Assembly: GCF_030408915.1 (NCBI RefSeq)
Contig: NZ_CP047654.1
Span: 2,542,001 to 2,606,000, forward strand
Source of the DNA: Corynebacterium guangdongense
GTDB taxonomy: Bacteria > Actinomycetota > Actinomycetes > Mycobacteriales > Mycobacteriaceae
Direction of reading: 5' to 3'
Length of the DNA stretch: 64,000 nt
Part shown: piece after piece, positions 10,700-18,699 of the stretch
How the letters are laid out: every line of letters begins with the position of its first letter
Position numbering within the stretch: the stretch's first letter is position 1
Made by a program: the position numbers and the translations under genes
The notes under the pieces: generated by a model
What the model was told of the DNA's origin: nothing
Databases searched by the model: none
What the model saw: the letters and a program-made list of their open reading frames with translations, nothing else

Positions 10700-10789
10700 C
10701 TGCCTAGATAAGTAGTCCGATAAGTAATGCCGGGCTCATGTTAGGGGACGTTGAACACCGTCAAGGCGGGCAGCCCCCTTCCAATCCTG

Positions 10790-10817
10790 TTGACACGTCA
10801 GCAATCTGGCGTAGGAT
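10790..10817 (+). promoter_or_regulatory. Promoter with overlapping palindrome, FAD oxidoreductase gene
   Basis: TTGACA (10790-10795), a 16-base spacer and TAGGAT (10812-10817). The start codon follows six bases later, so the mRNA is leaderless. The -35 box overlaps the palindrome TGAC-AC-GTCA (10791-10800), which recurs in the promoter of the luciferase-like gene at 12053-12062. Confidence 0.7.
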
Positions 10818-10823
10818 GGCGCC

Positions 10824-11990
10824 ATGACACCCCACTTCCAGGCCATCATCATCGGGGCCGGCCAGGCGGGCCTGGCCGCCGCCCACGAACTCGCCCGGCG
10901 CGGACTCGTCCCCGGCGTCGACTTCGCGGTCCTCGACGCCAACGAAGGCCCCGGCGGCGCCTGGCGCCACCGCTGGGACTCGCTCACCCTGGGCAAGGCC
11001 CACGGCATCGCCGACCTGCCCGGCCTGCCCATGAAGCGCCCGGACCCGACCGTGCCCTCCTCCACGCTGGTCACCGAGTACTACGGCGACTACGAGGACA
11101 CCTTCGACCTCAAGGTCATCCGCCCGGCGAAGGTCTCGCGCGTGGAGCCCGCCACTGAGCGCGAGCCCGCCGGACCGCTGCGCGTGATCAGCCAGGCCGG
11201 CGAGTTCACCACCGACGTCCTGCTCAACTCCACCGGCACCTGGGACAACCCCTACGTCCCCTATATTCCGGGCATCGAGGACTTCGAGGGCCTGCAGCTG
11301 CACACCAGGGACTACGTCAGCGCCGAGGAGTTCCGCGGCAGGAAGACCCTCGTCGTCGGCGGCGGCCTCTCCGCCATCCAGTTCCTGCTGGAGCTCGAGG
11401 ATGTCACCGAGACCGTCTGGGCCACCCGTCGCCCGCCGAACTTCACCAACCGCTGGAAGGACGAGGACAAGCAGTGGGGCCTCGACGTCGAGGACGCCGT
11501 CCGCGAGCGCACCTTCGCCGGCGAGCGCCCGGCGTCGGTCGTGCGCACCACCGGCATCGGCATGATCCCGGACTACGTCGATGGGGTGAGGCGCGGGCTG
11601 CTGGTCTCGCGCGGAATGTTCGACCAGATCACCCCCAACGGCGTGATCTTCGGCGAACCCCTGGCCCAGAAGGCCGAGGGGCTGGGCCCCTCCGAGAACG
11701 CCGAACTGGTCTTCCCGGAGTCCTGGGCCCCCTTCCCCGCGGGCACCGTCCTCGGAGACGTCGACGTCATCTTCTGGAACACCGGTTTCCGGCCGTCGCT
11801 GCGCCATCTCGCCCCGCTCAAGCTGCGCAGCCGCCTCGGGGGCATCGAGATGGCCGACGAGGTCACCACCGCCGTCAACCCGCGCGTGCTGCTGGTCGGC
11901 TACGGCTCCACGGCGTCGACGATCGGCGCGACGCGGGCCGGCCGCAAGGCGGGACGGGTGGCGCACCAGTTCCTGCGGGCACAGGCGTGA
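10824..11990 (+). CDS. NAD(P)/FAD-dependent oxidoreductase, flavin monooxygenase-like
   Basis: 388 residues. An N-terminal FAD-binding Rossmann motif (IIIGAGQAGLAAAHEL, residues 8-23), then GPGGAWRHRWDSL, which resembles the FAD-contacting GGTW segment of flavin monooxygenases. A second dinucleotide site, LVVGGGLSAIQF, near residue 176 is for NADPH. The strict FxGxxxHxxxW/F fingerprint of class B monooxygenases is not evident, so oxygenation is not certain and a reductase role is possible. It shares a promoter motif with the luciferase-like gene downstream, suggesting common regulation. Confidence 0.75.
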   Translation: MTPHFQAIIIGAGQAGLAAAHELARRGLVPGVDFAVLDANEGPGGAWRHRWDSLTLGKAHGIADLPGLPMKRPDPTVPSSTLVTEYYGDYEDTFDLKVIRPAKVSRVEPATEREPAGPLRVISQAGEFTTDVLLNSTGTWDNPYVPYIPGIEDFEGLQLHTRDYVSAEEFRGRKTLVVGGGLSAIQFLLELEDVTETVWATRRPPNFTNRWKDEDKQWGLDVEDAVRERTFAGERPASVVRTTGIGMIPDYVDGVRRGLLVSRGMFDQITPNGVIFGEPLAQKAEGLGPSENAELVFPESWAPFPAGTVLGDVDVIFWNTGFRPSLRHLAPLKLRSRLGGIEMADEVTTAVNPRVLLVGYGSTASTIGATRAGRKAGRVAHQFLRAQA

Positions 11991-12041
11991 CGACGCCCCT
12001 TCGCCCCCCCAGCCCCCGCCCCGAAACTTTAAACTTCACCC

Positions 12042-12082
12042 TTGTCGCACGTTGACATGTCACCTATACTGGCCTGCAGGCC
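12042..12082 (+). promoter_or_regulatory. Promoter and operator-like palindromes, luciferase-like gene
   Basis: TTGTCG (12042-12047), a 17-base spacer, TATACT (12065-12070). The spacer contains the perfect palindrome TGACATGTCA (12053-12062), also found in the promoter at 10791-10800. A second perfect palindrome, GGCCTGCAGGCC (12071-12082), covers the expected transcription start. Confidence 0.65.
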
Positions 12083-12112
12083 AACACACAATTCTTTAGG
12101 AGAACACCCACC

Positions 12113-13180
12113 ATGAAGGCTTTCGGCTTTCTGAGCTTCGGCCACTACGCCATCGGCGGCCAGCAGGGCCCGGGCGCGGCCCAGGTTCTCAAGGACGGGC
12201 TGGCGATCGCCCAGGCCGCCGACGAGATCGGCGTCAACAACGCCTCCTTCCGCGTCCACCACTTCGCCCCGCAGGGCGCGTCGCCGATGCCGCTGCTCGG
12301 CGCGATCGTCGGCTCGACCAGAAACATCGAGGTCGGCACCGGCGTCATCGACATGCGTTACGAGAACCCCCTCTACCTGGCAGAGGAGGCCGCCGCGCTG
12401 AACCTGCTGTCCGACGGACGGGTCGCTCTCGGGGTCTCCCGCGGTTCACCGGAGCCGGCCTGGAAGGGATGGGAGGCCTTCGGCTACACCGCGGAGGCGG
12501 AGAACGGCGCGGACATGGCCCGGACCAAGTTCGAGTCATTCCTGGCCGCGATCGACGGTTATGGCGTCGCCAAGGCCGCCCCCGTCGAGAAGCAGTACCC
12601 GCGCATGTACCGCTCGGGCACCCCGCTGCCGGTGTTCCCACAGGCCGAGGGGCTGCGCAAGAACATCTTCTGGGGATCCGGCACCAACGACACCGCGATC
12701 CAGGCCGCCAAGGACGGGGTGAACCTCATGTCCTCGACGCTTGTCTCGGAGGCCGACGGCCGCACCCTGGGTGAGGTCCAGGCGGAGCAGATCCGGGCCT
12801 TCCGCCAGGCATGGAAGGAGGCCGGCCACGACTGGACCCCGCGCGTGTCCGTCTCCCGTTCGATCTTCCCGATCGTCAGCGACCGCGACCGCCAGCTCTT
12901 CGCCACCTCCGCGACCGGGGAGGATCAGATCGGTTCGCTGGGCGAGGGCCGCAACGTCACCTTCGGCCGTTCCTACGCCGCCGAGCCCGACGTGCTCATC
13001 GAACAGCTCAAGGCCGACCCGGCGATCGAGGCCGCGGACACGCTGCTGCTGACCATCCCGAACCAGATGGGCGTGGATCTCAACGTCTCGATCCTGCAGA
13101 ACTTCGCCGAGCACGTCGCCCCGGCGCTCGGCTGGATCCCGAACACCGAGGGCAAGGTCACCGGTTACGCGATCGACTAA
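12113..13180 (+). CDS. LLM class flavin-dependent oxidoreductase (luciferase-like)
   Basis: 355 residues of the bacterial luciferase-like monooxygenase fold, a TIM barrel using FMNH2 or F420. The N-terminus MKAFGFLSFGHYAI, then VHHFAP near residue 45, EVGTGVIDMRYENPLYLAEE near residue 70 and the phosphate-binding stretch LLSDGRVALGVSRGSPEP near residue 100 are typical. An AGGAG lies ten bases before the ATG, unlike the leaderless genes around it. The palindrome shared with the FAD oxidoreductase gene upstream suggests the two act in one pathway, possibly one supplying reduced flavin. Substrate unknown. Confidence 0.85.
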   Translation: MKAFGFLSFGHYAIGGQQGPGAAQVLKDGLAIAQAADEIGVNNASFRVHHFAPQGASPMPLLGAIVGSTRNIEVGTGVIDMRYENPLYLAEEAAALNLLSDGRVALGVSRGSPEPAWKGWEAFGYTAEAENGADMARTKFESFLAAIDGYGVAKAAPVEKQYPRMYRSGTPLPVFPQAEGLRKNIFWGSGTNDTAIQAAKDGVNLMSSTLVSEADGRTLGEVQAEQIRAFRQAWKEAGHDWTPRVSVSRSIFPIVSDRDRQLFATSATGEDQIGSLGEGRNVTFGRSYAAEPDVLIEQLKADPAIEAADTLLLTIPNQMGVDLNVSILQNFAEHVAPALGWIPNTEGKVTGYAID

Positions 13181-13226
13181 CCGGGCCGCCACGAAAGAGG
13201 CGGGCGCGTCAGGCACAATGGAACCC

Positions 13227-14411
13227 ATGTCTGACACGCCCGCCTCCTTCGCTCCTCTGGCCGGGCTTCTGCGCGAGCACGCCGAAGAATTCCGTGTGCT
13301 CGCCCAACAGCGGCTCTACACCCGTGAGCTGCAGGCCCGCCAGCTCTTCCCCATGCGCGACGCCGACGCCCACACCCAGCTCGCCCCCTCACTGGCGTGG
13401 GTGCTGGAGCGGTCGACGCCGGGTGCGCGCATCCCCGACGAGGTCCTCGCCCGCATGCGCCGGGTCGGCCTCGCCCACCGCCGGCACGGCTTCCCCGCGG
13501 AGCTCTACCGGGACTTCGGGCAGGCGCTGACCGAGACCCTCCGTGAGCTGGCCGGGCGCCACGGCGGCGTCGACAAGGGGCTTCTCGACGCCGCGGAACG
13601 GGCGGTGGGCGGCGTGGTCACCGCCATGAGTTCCTCGGCCCGCACCGCCGACGTCGCGGGGATTCCGGCGGCCTGGATCGGGGAAGTCTCCCAGGTCCGG
13701 CGCGTGACCCGTCGGCTGGCGGTCGTCCACCTGGAATCGGGCCTGCCCTTCGACTATCGCGCGGGCCAGTCACTGCCGGTGTCGTCGGGTTACCTGCCCG
13801 GCATCTGGCGCATGCTCACCCCGGCCACTCCCCCAAACGAGTACGGCACGCTGGAGCTGCACGTCAGGCTCGTCGAGGAGGGCCGGGCCTCCCAGTTCCT
13901 CGCCACGCCGCGCCCCGGCGACCTCTGGTCCTTCGGCGCCGGCCGCGACGGGGTCAGCCTGCCGGAGGGGCCCTGCACGATCGTCGCCTACGGCACCGGC
14001 CTGGCCGCGGCGAAGGCGCTGATCCTGGATCGGCTGGGCACCCGGCGCGCCCCGGTGCACCTCATCCTGGCGGCCGAGTACCCCGCCGAACTCTACGACT
14101 GGGACGTGATGTCCACGCTGGCCGCGCAGCTGGACTGGCTGAAGGTGACGCCGGTGAGCCGCTTCGGCCACAACCCGTGGGCGCTGCGCGCCGCAGCGCC
14201 GGGTCCGGTTCCCGAGATCGGCGGCACCGTCGCGGAATTCGTCGACTCCTGGCTCGACCCGGCGCGTCTGGGCGACCAGGAGGTCATGGTGCTCGGGCCG
14301 GCCGCCGAGGTGGACGCGACCATCGTGCGCCTGAGCTTCCGCGGGCTGGCCTGGTCGCGCATTTCCATGCTGCGCTACGACGAGGGCGTCCCCTGGCCCC
14401 GACCGCTGTAG
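13227..14411 (+). CDS. Globin-FAD/NAD reductase fusion, flavohaemoprotein-like
   Basis: 394 residues. Residues 1-135 look like a globin: helical, with LAHRRHGFPAELYRDFG near residue 80, where the first His fits the proximal haem ligand. Residues 150-250 form an FAD-binding barrel (FDYRAGQSLPVSSG, then WRMLTPATPP in place of the usual RxYS). Residues 255-394 form an NAD domain (IVAYGTGLAAAKALI). This is the order of Hmp-type nitric oxide dioxygenases, though divergent, so NO detoxification is an inference. A -10-like CACAAT (13214-13219) places the transcription start at about 13227, so I prefer this ATG to the one at 13218. Confidence 0.7.
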   Translation: MSDTPASFAPLAGLLREHAEEFRVLAQQRLYTRELQARQLFPMRDADAHTQLAPSLAWVLERSTPGARIPDEVLARMRRVGLAHRRHGFPAELYRDFGQALTETLRELAGRHGGVDKGLLDAAERAVGGVVTAMSSSARTADVAGIPAAWIGEVSQVRRVTRRLAVVHLESGLPFDYRAGQSLPVSSGYLPGIWRMLTPATPPNEYGTLELHVRLVEEGRASQFLATPRPGDLWSFGAGRDGVSLPEGPCTIVAYGTGLAAAKALILDRLGTRRAPVHLILAAEYPAELYDWDVMSTLAAQLDWLKVTPVSRFGHNPWALRAAAPGPVPEIGGTVAEFVDSWLDPARLGDQEVMVLGPAAEVDATIVRLSFRGLAWSRISMLRYDEGVPWPRPL

Positions 14412-14425
14412 ACGGCGGCGACCCG

Positions 14426-15238
14426 CTACAGCCCCAGGACCGGCAGTGCCCTGCGGACCTTGTCGATCTCCGCCACGTCGACGTCGACGACGAGGATCTC
14501 CGGTTCGTAGCCGGCCTCGGCCAGGCGGCGGCCGTTCGCGGCGACGACCGCGGAGTGGCCGATGCCGGTCGGGCCGCTCTCCTTCCCGGCCTGGTCCACC
14601 CCGCCCGGCCGGGCCTGGCCGGTGGCGACGATGACGCTAGTCGAATCCAGGGCCCGGGCCGCGGTCAGCGTGCGCCACTGCTCGAGCTTGCCCGCCCCGT
14701 CCGCCCAACTGGTGGGGAGGGCGATGATTTTCGCGCCCTGGCGGGCCATCCGGATGAACAACTCGGGGAAGCGGACGTCGTAGCAGACCGCGACCCCCAC
14801 GCCGACCCCGTCGACCTCCACGACCAGCGGCTCCTCCCCCGGGTGCACGGTGTCGGACTCGCGGTAGTTGAAGGCGTCGTAGGTGTTGATCTTGTCGTAG
14901 CCGGTGTGCAGCCCCGCGCCCGTGACCAGCGCGGTGTTGTAGACACGGTGGATGGATTTCCCCCGGTCGTTCTCGATGGTGTCGGCCGGGCGGAACATGC
15001 CCGCCACGATCACGACGTCGAGCTCGGCCGCCAGCTCCCGCAGACCCGTGGCGAAGGGCCCCTCGAGATCCTGGGCCTGGCCGTCGAGGCGCCCGGTGTC
15101 GAAGGCCTGGGAGGTCGCCTCCGGCAGGACGATGAGACGGGCGCCCCGGGCGGCGGCCTCCCGCACCTGCGCCGACGCGTGCGCGAGATTCTCGGTGGTG
15201 TCCGGTCCAGTGGTCATCTGTACGGCAGCAATCCTCAT
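14426..15238 (-). CDS. Carbon-nitrogen hydrolase (nitrilase superfamily)
   Basis: 270 residues of the nitrilase/omega-amidase type. The catalytic triad is visible: Glu in IVLPEATSQ near residue 40, Lys in YDKIN near residue 115, and Cys in AVCYDVRFPEL near residue 151. The Cys context CYDVRFPEL is the one found in deaminated-glutathione amidases (Nit1) and omega-amidases rather than true nitrilases, so the likely reaction is amide hydrolysis of a small carboxamide. It diverges from the small-protein/hydrolase pair; the region between holds a DnaA-box-like inverted repeat. Confidence 0.85.
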   Translation of the reverse strand: MRIAAVQMTTGPDTTENLAHASAQVREAAARGARLIVLPEATSQAFDTGRLDGQAQDLEGPFATGLRELAAELDVVIVAGMFRPADTIENDRGKSIHRVYNTALVTGAGLHTGYDKINTYDAFNYRESDTVHPGEEPLVVEVDGVGVGVAVCYDVRFPELFIRMARQGAKIIALPTSWADGAGKLEQWRTLTAARALDSTSVIVATGQARPGGVDQAGKESGPTGIGHSAVVAANGRRLAEAGYEPEILVVDVDVAEIDKVRRALPVLGL

Positions 15239-15250
15239 GCGCCCAGGCTA

Positions 15251-15278
15251 CCTGTGGACAACGCGAGTTATCCACAGG
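15251..15278. promoter_or_regulatory. Inverted pair of DnaA-box-like 9-mers
   Basis: CCTGTGGACAA (15251-15261) and TTATCCACAGG (15268-15278) form an inverted repeat with one mismatch and a six-base loop. The right arm contains TTATCCACA, the consensus DnaA box, and the left arm a one-mismatch box in opposite orientation. It lies in the divergent promoter region between the nitrilase gene and the small-protein gene at 15330. Confidence 0.6.
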
Positions 15279-15329
15279 CCGGCGGCGGCCCGCGCCCGCG
15301 CAGACCGCTCCCGTCGCATAATGCGGGGC

Positions 15330-15584
15330 ATGACGCTCACCACCACCACCTCCAGCCATGACCACGCCCTGGCCTGCCGGGACCGTCCCCGCACGGTCGC
15401 CCTGCCCGCCGTCGTCCCCGCCGGGTCCCGCACCGCGGCCGCCCTCGCGGCCTGCCTGGCCGACTGGTCCCGGCAGATCGGCGCACTGGCGCACACCCTC
15501 CACCGGGACTGGTCGGAGGTCGTCCGCGTGCACCGGCGCGTCGAGACGCAGGACGGGGACACCGCCGCGGAGCTGCGCCGATGA
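15330..15584 (+). CDS. Small helical protein upstream of DUF1023 hydrolase
   Basis: 84 residues: a Thr/Ser-rich start (MTLTTTTSSHDHA), a Pro/Val stretch, then one long amphipathic helix region (residues 32-84, LADWSRQIGALAHTLHRDWSEV onward). I recognise no family; there is no WXG motif, but size and position recall the helical partners found next to DUF1023 hydrolases in actinobacteria. CATAAT stands just upstream of the ATG, so the mRNA is probably leaderless. The stop overlaps the next start (ATGA), so the two proteins are very probably made together. Confidence 0.65.
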   Translation: MTLTTTTSSHDHALACRDRPRTVALPAVVPAGSRTAAALAACLADWSRQIGALAHTLHRDWSEVVRVHRRVETQDGDTAAELRR

Positions 15585-16810
15585 CCCTTCCCCTGGGCTC
15601 CCGGGAGCTGGGCGAGCAGGCCGGGCTGCTTGCCGACGCCGCCGACCACCTGCGCCGTGAACGCGCCGCCTCCTACGCCGAGGCAGACCTGCTGCCCGGG
15701 ACCGGCTTCACCGGGCTCTCCGCGGACGCGGCGCTGCGTGCCCTCACCACCGCCGCCGGCGGATGGACGCCCACCATCCTCGCCCTGAGTCGGGCCGCCG
15801 AGGTGCTGCGCCTGGCGGCGTCGCTGCAGCTGGACCTGGAGGCGGTGCTGTCCCGGCTCACGGTCCTCGCGGGGCCCCGGTTGGACGTCAGCGCGCCGGT
15901 GGTCCTCCTCCTGGGCTGGCTTCACGCCTCGGGTGAGCTGCTCGACGCCATGACCGCCACCTCCCTACTTGCGCTGCGCCACGGCGATGGCGCCAGCGTC
16001 GACCCGCCCGCCGGGTGGGGGGAAGACCGGGCCGCCGAACTGCAGGCCGCCCACGACCTGTACTACGACGCGGCGTCACCCCGGGTGCGCGAACTCGCCG
16101 ACGCCCACGGTCTCACCCTGCTGCAGCTTCCCGAGGTCGGCTTCGTCGCCGCGGCGGCGGATCCGCCGACCCTGGCCGCGAGCACGCACCTGATCACGCA
16201 CGTGCCCGGCGTCGGCAGCCTCGACCCCGGCAGCTGGGACAGCCACGTGAGCCAGGCCCGCGACATGGCCGCGGCGGTGGACGGGGAGGGAGGCGGGGTC
16301 GGGGTGGTGTGGCTCGGCTATCAGGCCCCACCCACCGTGCTGCACGGCGGGGACTCCTTCCCCGCCCGCCGCGGCGCGGTCGACCTGGCTAGTTTCCAGC
16401 ACCAGCTGGGGCTGCGCTTCCCCGACGCCGCCAGGACGGTGGTCGGGTACAGCTACGGCTCGGTGGTGGTCGGTTATTCCGCCCACCCGCGCACCGGCGG
16501 GTTGTCCGCCGACGACGTCGTCTTCGTCGGTTCCCCGGGGACCGGCGCGCGCCACGCCTCTGAGCTGCAGTTGCTCAGTCAGGATCCGCGGGTCCACGCG
16601 GTCACCGTCGCCGGGGATCCCATCTCCCTGGCGACCGGCCCCCTCGCCGGGGTGCACGGGGTGGACCCCACCTCCCCGGGCTTCGGGGCGAACGTGTGGG
16701 AGATCGACGCCGGCGTCATGGGCGATCACTCCTGGTATTTCCGCGCCGGGCCGGACTCGACGTCCGCGTTCCTCGACGCCTTCGGAAAGGAGGTGGGCCC
16801 CCGCCCGTAG
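15581..16810 (+). CDS. Alpha/beta hydrolase, DUF1023 family
   Basis: 409 residues. The N-terminal 150 residues are helical and Ala/Leu-rich; the C-terminal 230 residues are an alpha/beta hydrolase. The nucleophile elbow is GYSYGS near residue 290 (Ser), an acid could be in VAGDPIS, and the base His in MGDHSWYF near residue 381. HVPGVGSLDPGSW and VVWLGYQAP match the DUF1023 pattern. Coupled by four-base overlap to the 84-residue protein upstream. No signal peptide is seen. In actinobacteria such hydrolases often occur with WXG100-like partners, so a secreted effector or cell-wall role is possible but unproven. Confidence 0.8.
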   Translation: MTLPLGSRELGEQAGLLADAADHLRRERAASYAEADLLPGTGFTGLSADAALRALTTAAGGWTPTILALSRAAEVLRLAASLQLDLEAVLSRLTVLAGPRLDVSAPVVLLLGWLHASGELLDAMTATSLLALRHGDGASVDPPAGWGEDRAAELQAAHDLYYDAASPRVRELADAHGLTLLQLPEVGFVAAAADPPTLAASTHLITHVPGVGSLDPGSWDSHVSQARDMAAAVDGEGGGVGVVWLGYQAPPTVLHGGDSFPARRGAVDLASFQHQLGLRFPDAARTVVGYSYGSVVVGYSAHPRTGGLSADDVVFVGSPGTGARHASELQLLSQDPRVHAVTVAGDPISLATGPLAGVHGVDPTSPGFGANVWEIDAGVMGDHSWYFRAGPDSTSAFLDAFGKEVGPRP

Positions 16811-16832
16811 GCGGTGGCCCGGTCCCCGTCGA

Positions 16833-17306
16833 CTACCTCACGCTGCGGCGACGGTTGCGCAGTCGGCGTGGTTCCCACATCACCACGGCGGAGCTGCGCG
16901 GGACGTGGACCAGCTCCCGCCCGGGCGGGACGCTCGATCCTTCCGCGATCCGTTCCCGCAGCTCGCGGTTGCTGGCGCGCTCGGCGGCGAGCTCGGCCCG
17001 GAGTCGATCGTTTTCCCGGGTCAGCCGGATGATCTCCTTGATGCCGGCGAGGTTGACGCCGTCCTCCTGGGACAGCCGGGAAATCTCGCGGAGCCGGTCG
17101 ACGTCACGCCAGGTGTAGCGGCGCCCGCCGCCGGACGTGCGGCGCGGCGTGACCAGGCCGATGCGGTCGTAGGTGCGCAGGGTCTGCGCGTGCAGCCCCG
17201 ACATCTCGGCCGCGACAGAGATGACGAAGACCTCGGCAGTGTCCCTGGCCCCCTGCTTGTCGGTGGCCTCGGCGCCCTTGTTCTTGGCGTCCCCTTCGGA
17301 ACTCAT
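16833..17306 (-). CDS. hspR: Heat shock repressor HspR (MerR family)
   Basis: 157 residues. A MerR-type winged helix-turn-helix spans about residues 25-95 (ISVAAEMSGLHAQTLRTYD, then GLVTPRRTSGGGRRYTWRDV), followed by a coiled coil (about 95-125) and a basic tail. HspR binds the HAIR inverted repeat and represses chaperone genes, with DnaK as co-repressor in the well-studied actinobacterial systems. Five HAIR sites are visible in this window, upstream of clpB and dnaK. It is the last gene of the dnaK-grpE-dnaJ-hspR operon, 18 bases after dnaJ, giving an autoregulatory loop. Confidence 0.95.
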   Translation of the reverse strand: MSSEGDAKNKGAEATDKQGARDTAEVFVISVAAEMSGLHAQTLRTYDRIGLVTPRRTSGGGRRYTWRDVDRLREISRLSQEDGVNLAGIKEIIRLTRENDRLRAELAAERASNRELRERIAEGSSVPPGRELVHVPRSSAVVMWEPRRLRNRRRSVR

Positions 17307-17324
17307 CAGATCGTCACCTCCTCA

Positions 17325-18515
17325 TTACTTGGCGTTACCGGCCCATCCGGCACGCGGGTCGAATCCGGAGTCCTTCTCCGCCTGCGCATAGGTGCGCAGC
17401 GCGCTGGTGGCCGCAGGGTCCAGGGTGGTCGGCACCTTCACCTGCACCGTGACCAGCAGGTCGCCGGCGCTGTCCCCGCGCTTGGGGACGCCGCGGCCGC
17501 GCACGCGCAGTGTGCGGCCGTCCGGGGTGCCGGCGGGGATCTTCACCTTCACCGGGCTGTCGAGGGTCGGCACCGTGACGGTGCCGCCCAGGCTCAGTTC
17601 GGCGAAGGAGACCGGCACGGTCACCTCCAGGTCGTCGCCGTCCCGGGTGAACACCGCGTCCGGCCGGACGTGGACGGTGACGAAGAGGTCGCCGGAGGGA
17701 GTCCCGTTCGGGCCCGCCTCCCCCTGTCCCGCCAGGCGCACCTTCTGCCCGTCGATGACGCCGGCGGGGATGCGCACGGTGATGGAGCGGGTGCGGTGCA
17801 CCGTGCCGGTGCCGTGGCAGCTCGGGCAGGGGTCCTCGATGACCTTGCCGGTCGTGCCGCACTTGTCGCACGGCTGGGAGAGCCCGAAGGCGCCCTGCTG
17901 CTGGGTGATGTAACCGACGCCGCCGCACTTGTCACAGGTGACGGGGTGGCCGGAGCGGGAACCCGAACCGTGGCAGGTCGTGCACGGGGCGTTGCCGCTC
18001 AGCTGGATCGGGAACGTCGTCCCCTTGGCCGCTTCCCGGAAGTCGAGCGTGATTTCAGTTTCGACGTCCGCTCCCCGCTTCGGCCGAGCTGTCCGGCCAG
18101 CACCGCCGCCACGGTTAAAGAGGCCACCGAAGATATCGCCCAGACCGCCGTCCGCGCCAAATCCTCCGCCCGCTGAAGCCGATCCGAAGACGTCGGAGAA
18201 GTCGAAGTCGCCGGGCGCTGACGTCGTCGTGCGAAACCCGCCGGGGAATCCGGCGCCTCCGAACCCACCGCCGGAGCGGAGCATCCTGCGCAGCTCGTCG
18301 TACTCCTTGCGCTTGTCCTCGTCGCCGAGGACGTCATAGGCGGTGGCCGCCCTCTTGAAACGGTCCTCGGCGGCCTTGTCGCCCGGGTTCTTGTCGGGGT
18401 GGTTTTCTCGAGCGAGCTTGCGGTACGCCTGCTTGATCTCGTCGGCTTTGGCGGACGAGGAGACGCCGAGATCGGCGTAGAAGTCCTTCTCCGCCCATTC
18501 ACGTGGGGCTGTCAT
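17325..18515 (-). CDS. dnaJ: Chaperone protein DnaJ
   Basis: 396 residues, type I J-protein that stimulates the DnaK ATPase and delivers clients. J-domain at residues 8-75 with the HPD motif ([11 protein letters not shown]), Gly/Phe-rich linker (about 80-145), and a zinc-finger domain with four CxxCxGxG-type repeats: [24 protein letters not shown] (the third lacks the final-Gly pattern) and CPSCHGTG. The C-terminal client-binding domains follow. AGGAGGGAG precedes the ATG. The 184-base gap to grpE holds a long perfect inverted repeat. Confidence 0.96.
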   Translation of the reverse strand: MTAPREWAEKDFYADLGVSSSAKADEIKQAYRKLARENHPDKNPGDKAAEDRFKRAATAYDVLGDEDKRKEYDELRRMLRSGGGFGGAGFPGGFRTTTSAPGDFDFSDVFGSASAGGGFGADGGLGDIFGGLFNRGGGAGRTARPKRGADVETEITLDFREAAKGTTFPIQLSGNAPCTTCHGSGSRSGHPVTCDKCGGVGYITQQQGAFGLSQPCDKCGTTGKVIEDPCPSCHGTGTVHRTRSITVRIPAGVIDGQKVRLAGQGEAGPNGTPSGDLFVTVHVRPDAVFTRDGDDLEVTVPVSFAELSLGGTVTVPTLDSPVKVKIPAGTPDGRTLRVRGRGVPKRGDSAGDLLVTVQVKVPTTLDPAATSALRTYAQAEKDSGFDPRAGWAGNAK

Positions 18516-18600
18516 CGCACGCTCCCTCCTTTCTGAATCGTGGTCATCTCTGGTCGTGTCCTAATTCTTCGTTTATCGCTAAGTATCTAATCACGTGAAA

Positions 18601-18677
18601 ACGCACCGCCACCCAGGATGAGCGTGCCTTCCCAGGGGTCGATCCTGGCGGGCCGGCTGTCGCGGGTGGCGGTGCGT
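18601..18677. repeat. 77-bp hairpin in the grpE-dnaJ gap
   Basis: Perfect 14-bp arms ACGCACCGCCACCC (18601-18614) and GGGTGGCGGTGCGT (18664-18677) around 49 bases containing CTTCCCAGGGGTCGATCC. Length and layout are like the hairpins at 43-48 kb, and the interior resembles their core, but the stem sequence is different. It lies inside an operon, so it could set the ratio of DnaK/GrpE to DnaJ/HspR as an attenuator or processing site. Confidence 0.6.
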
Positions 18678-18699
18678 ACGTCACGAACTGCGGGAACGG

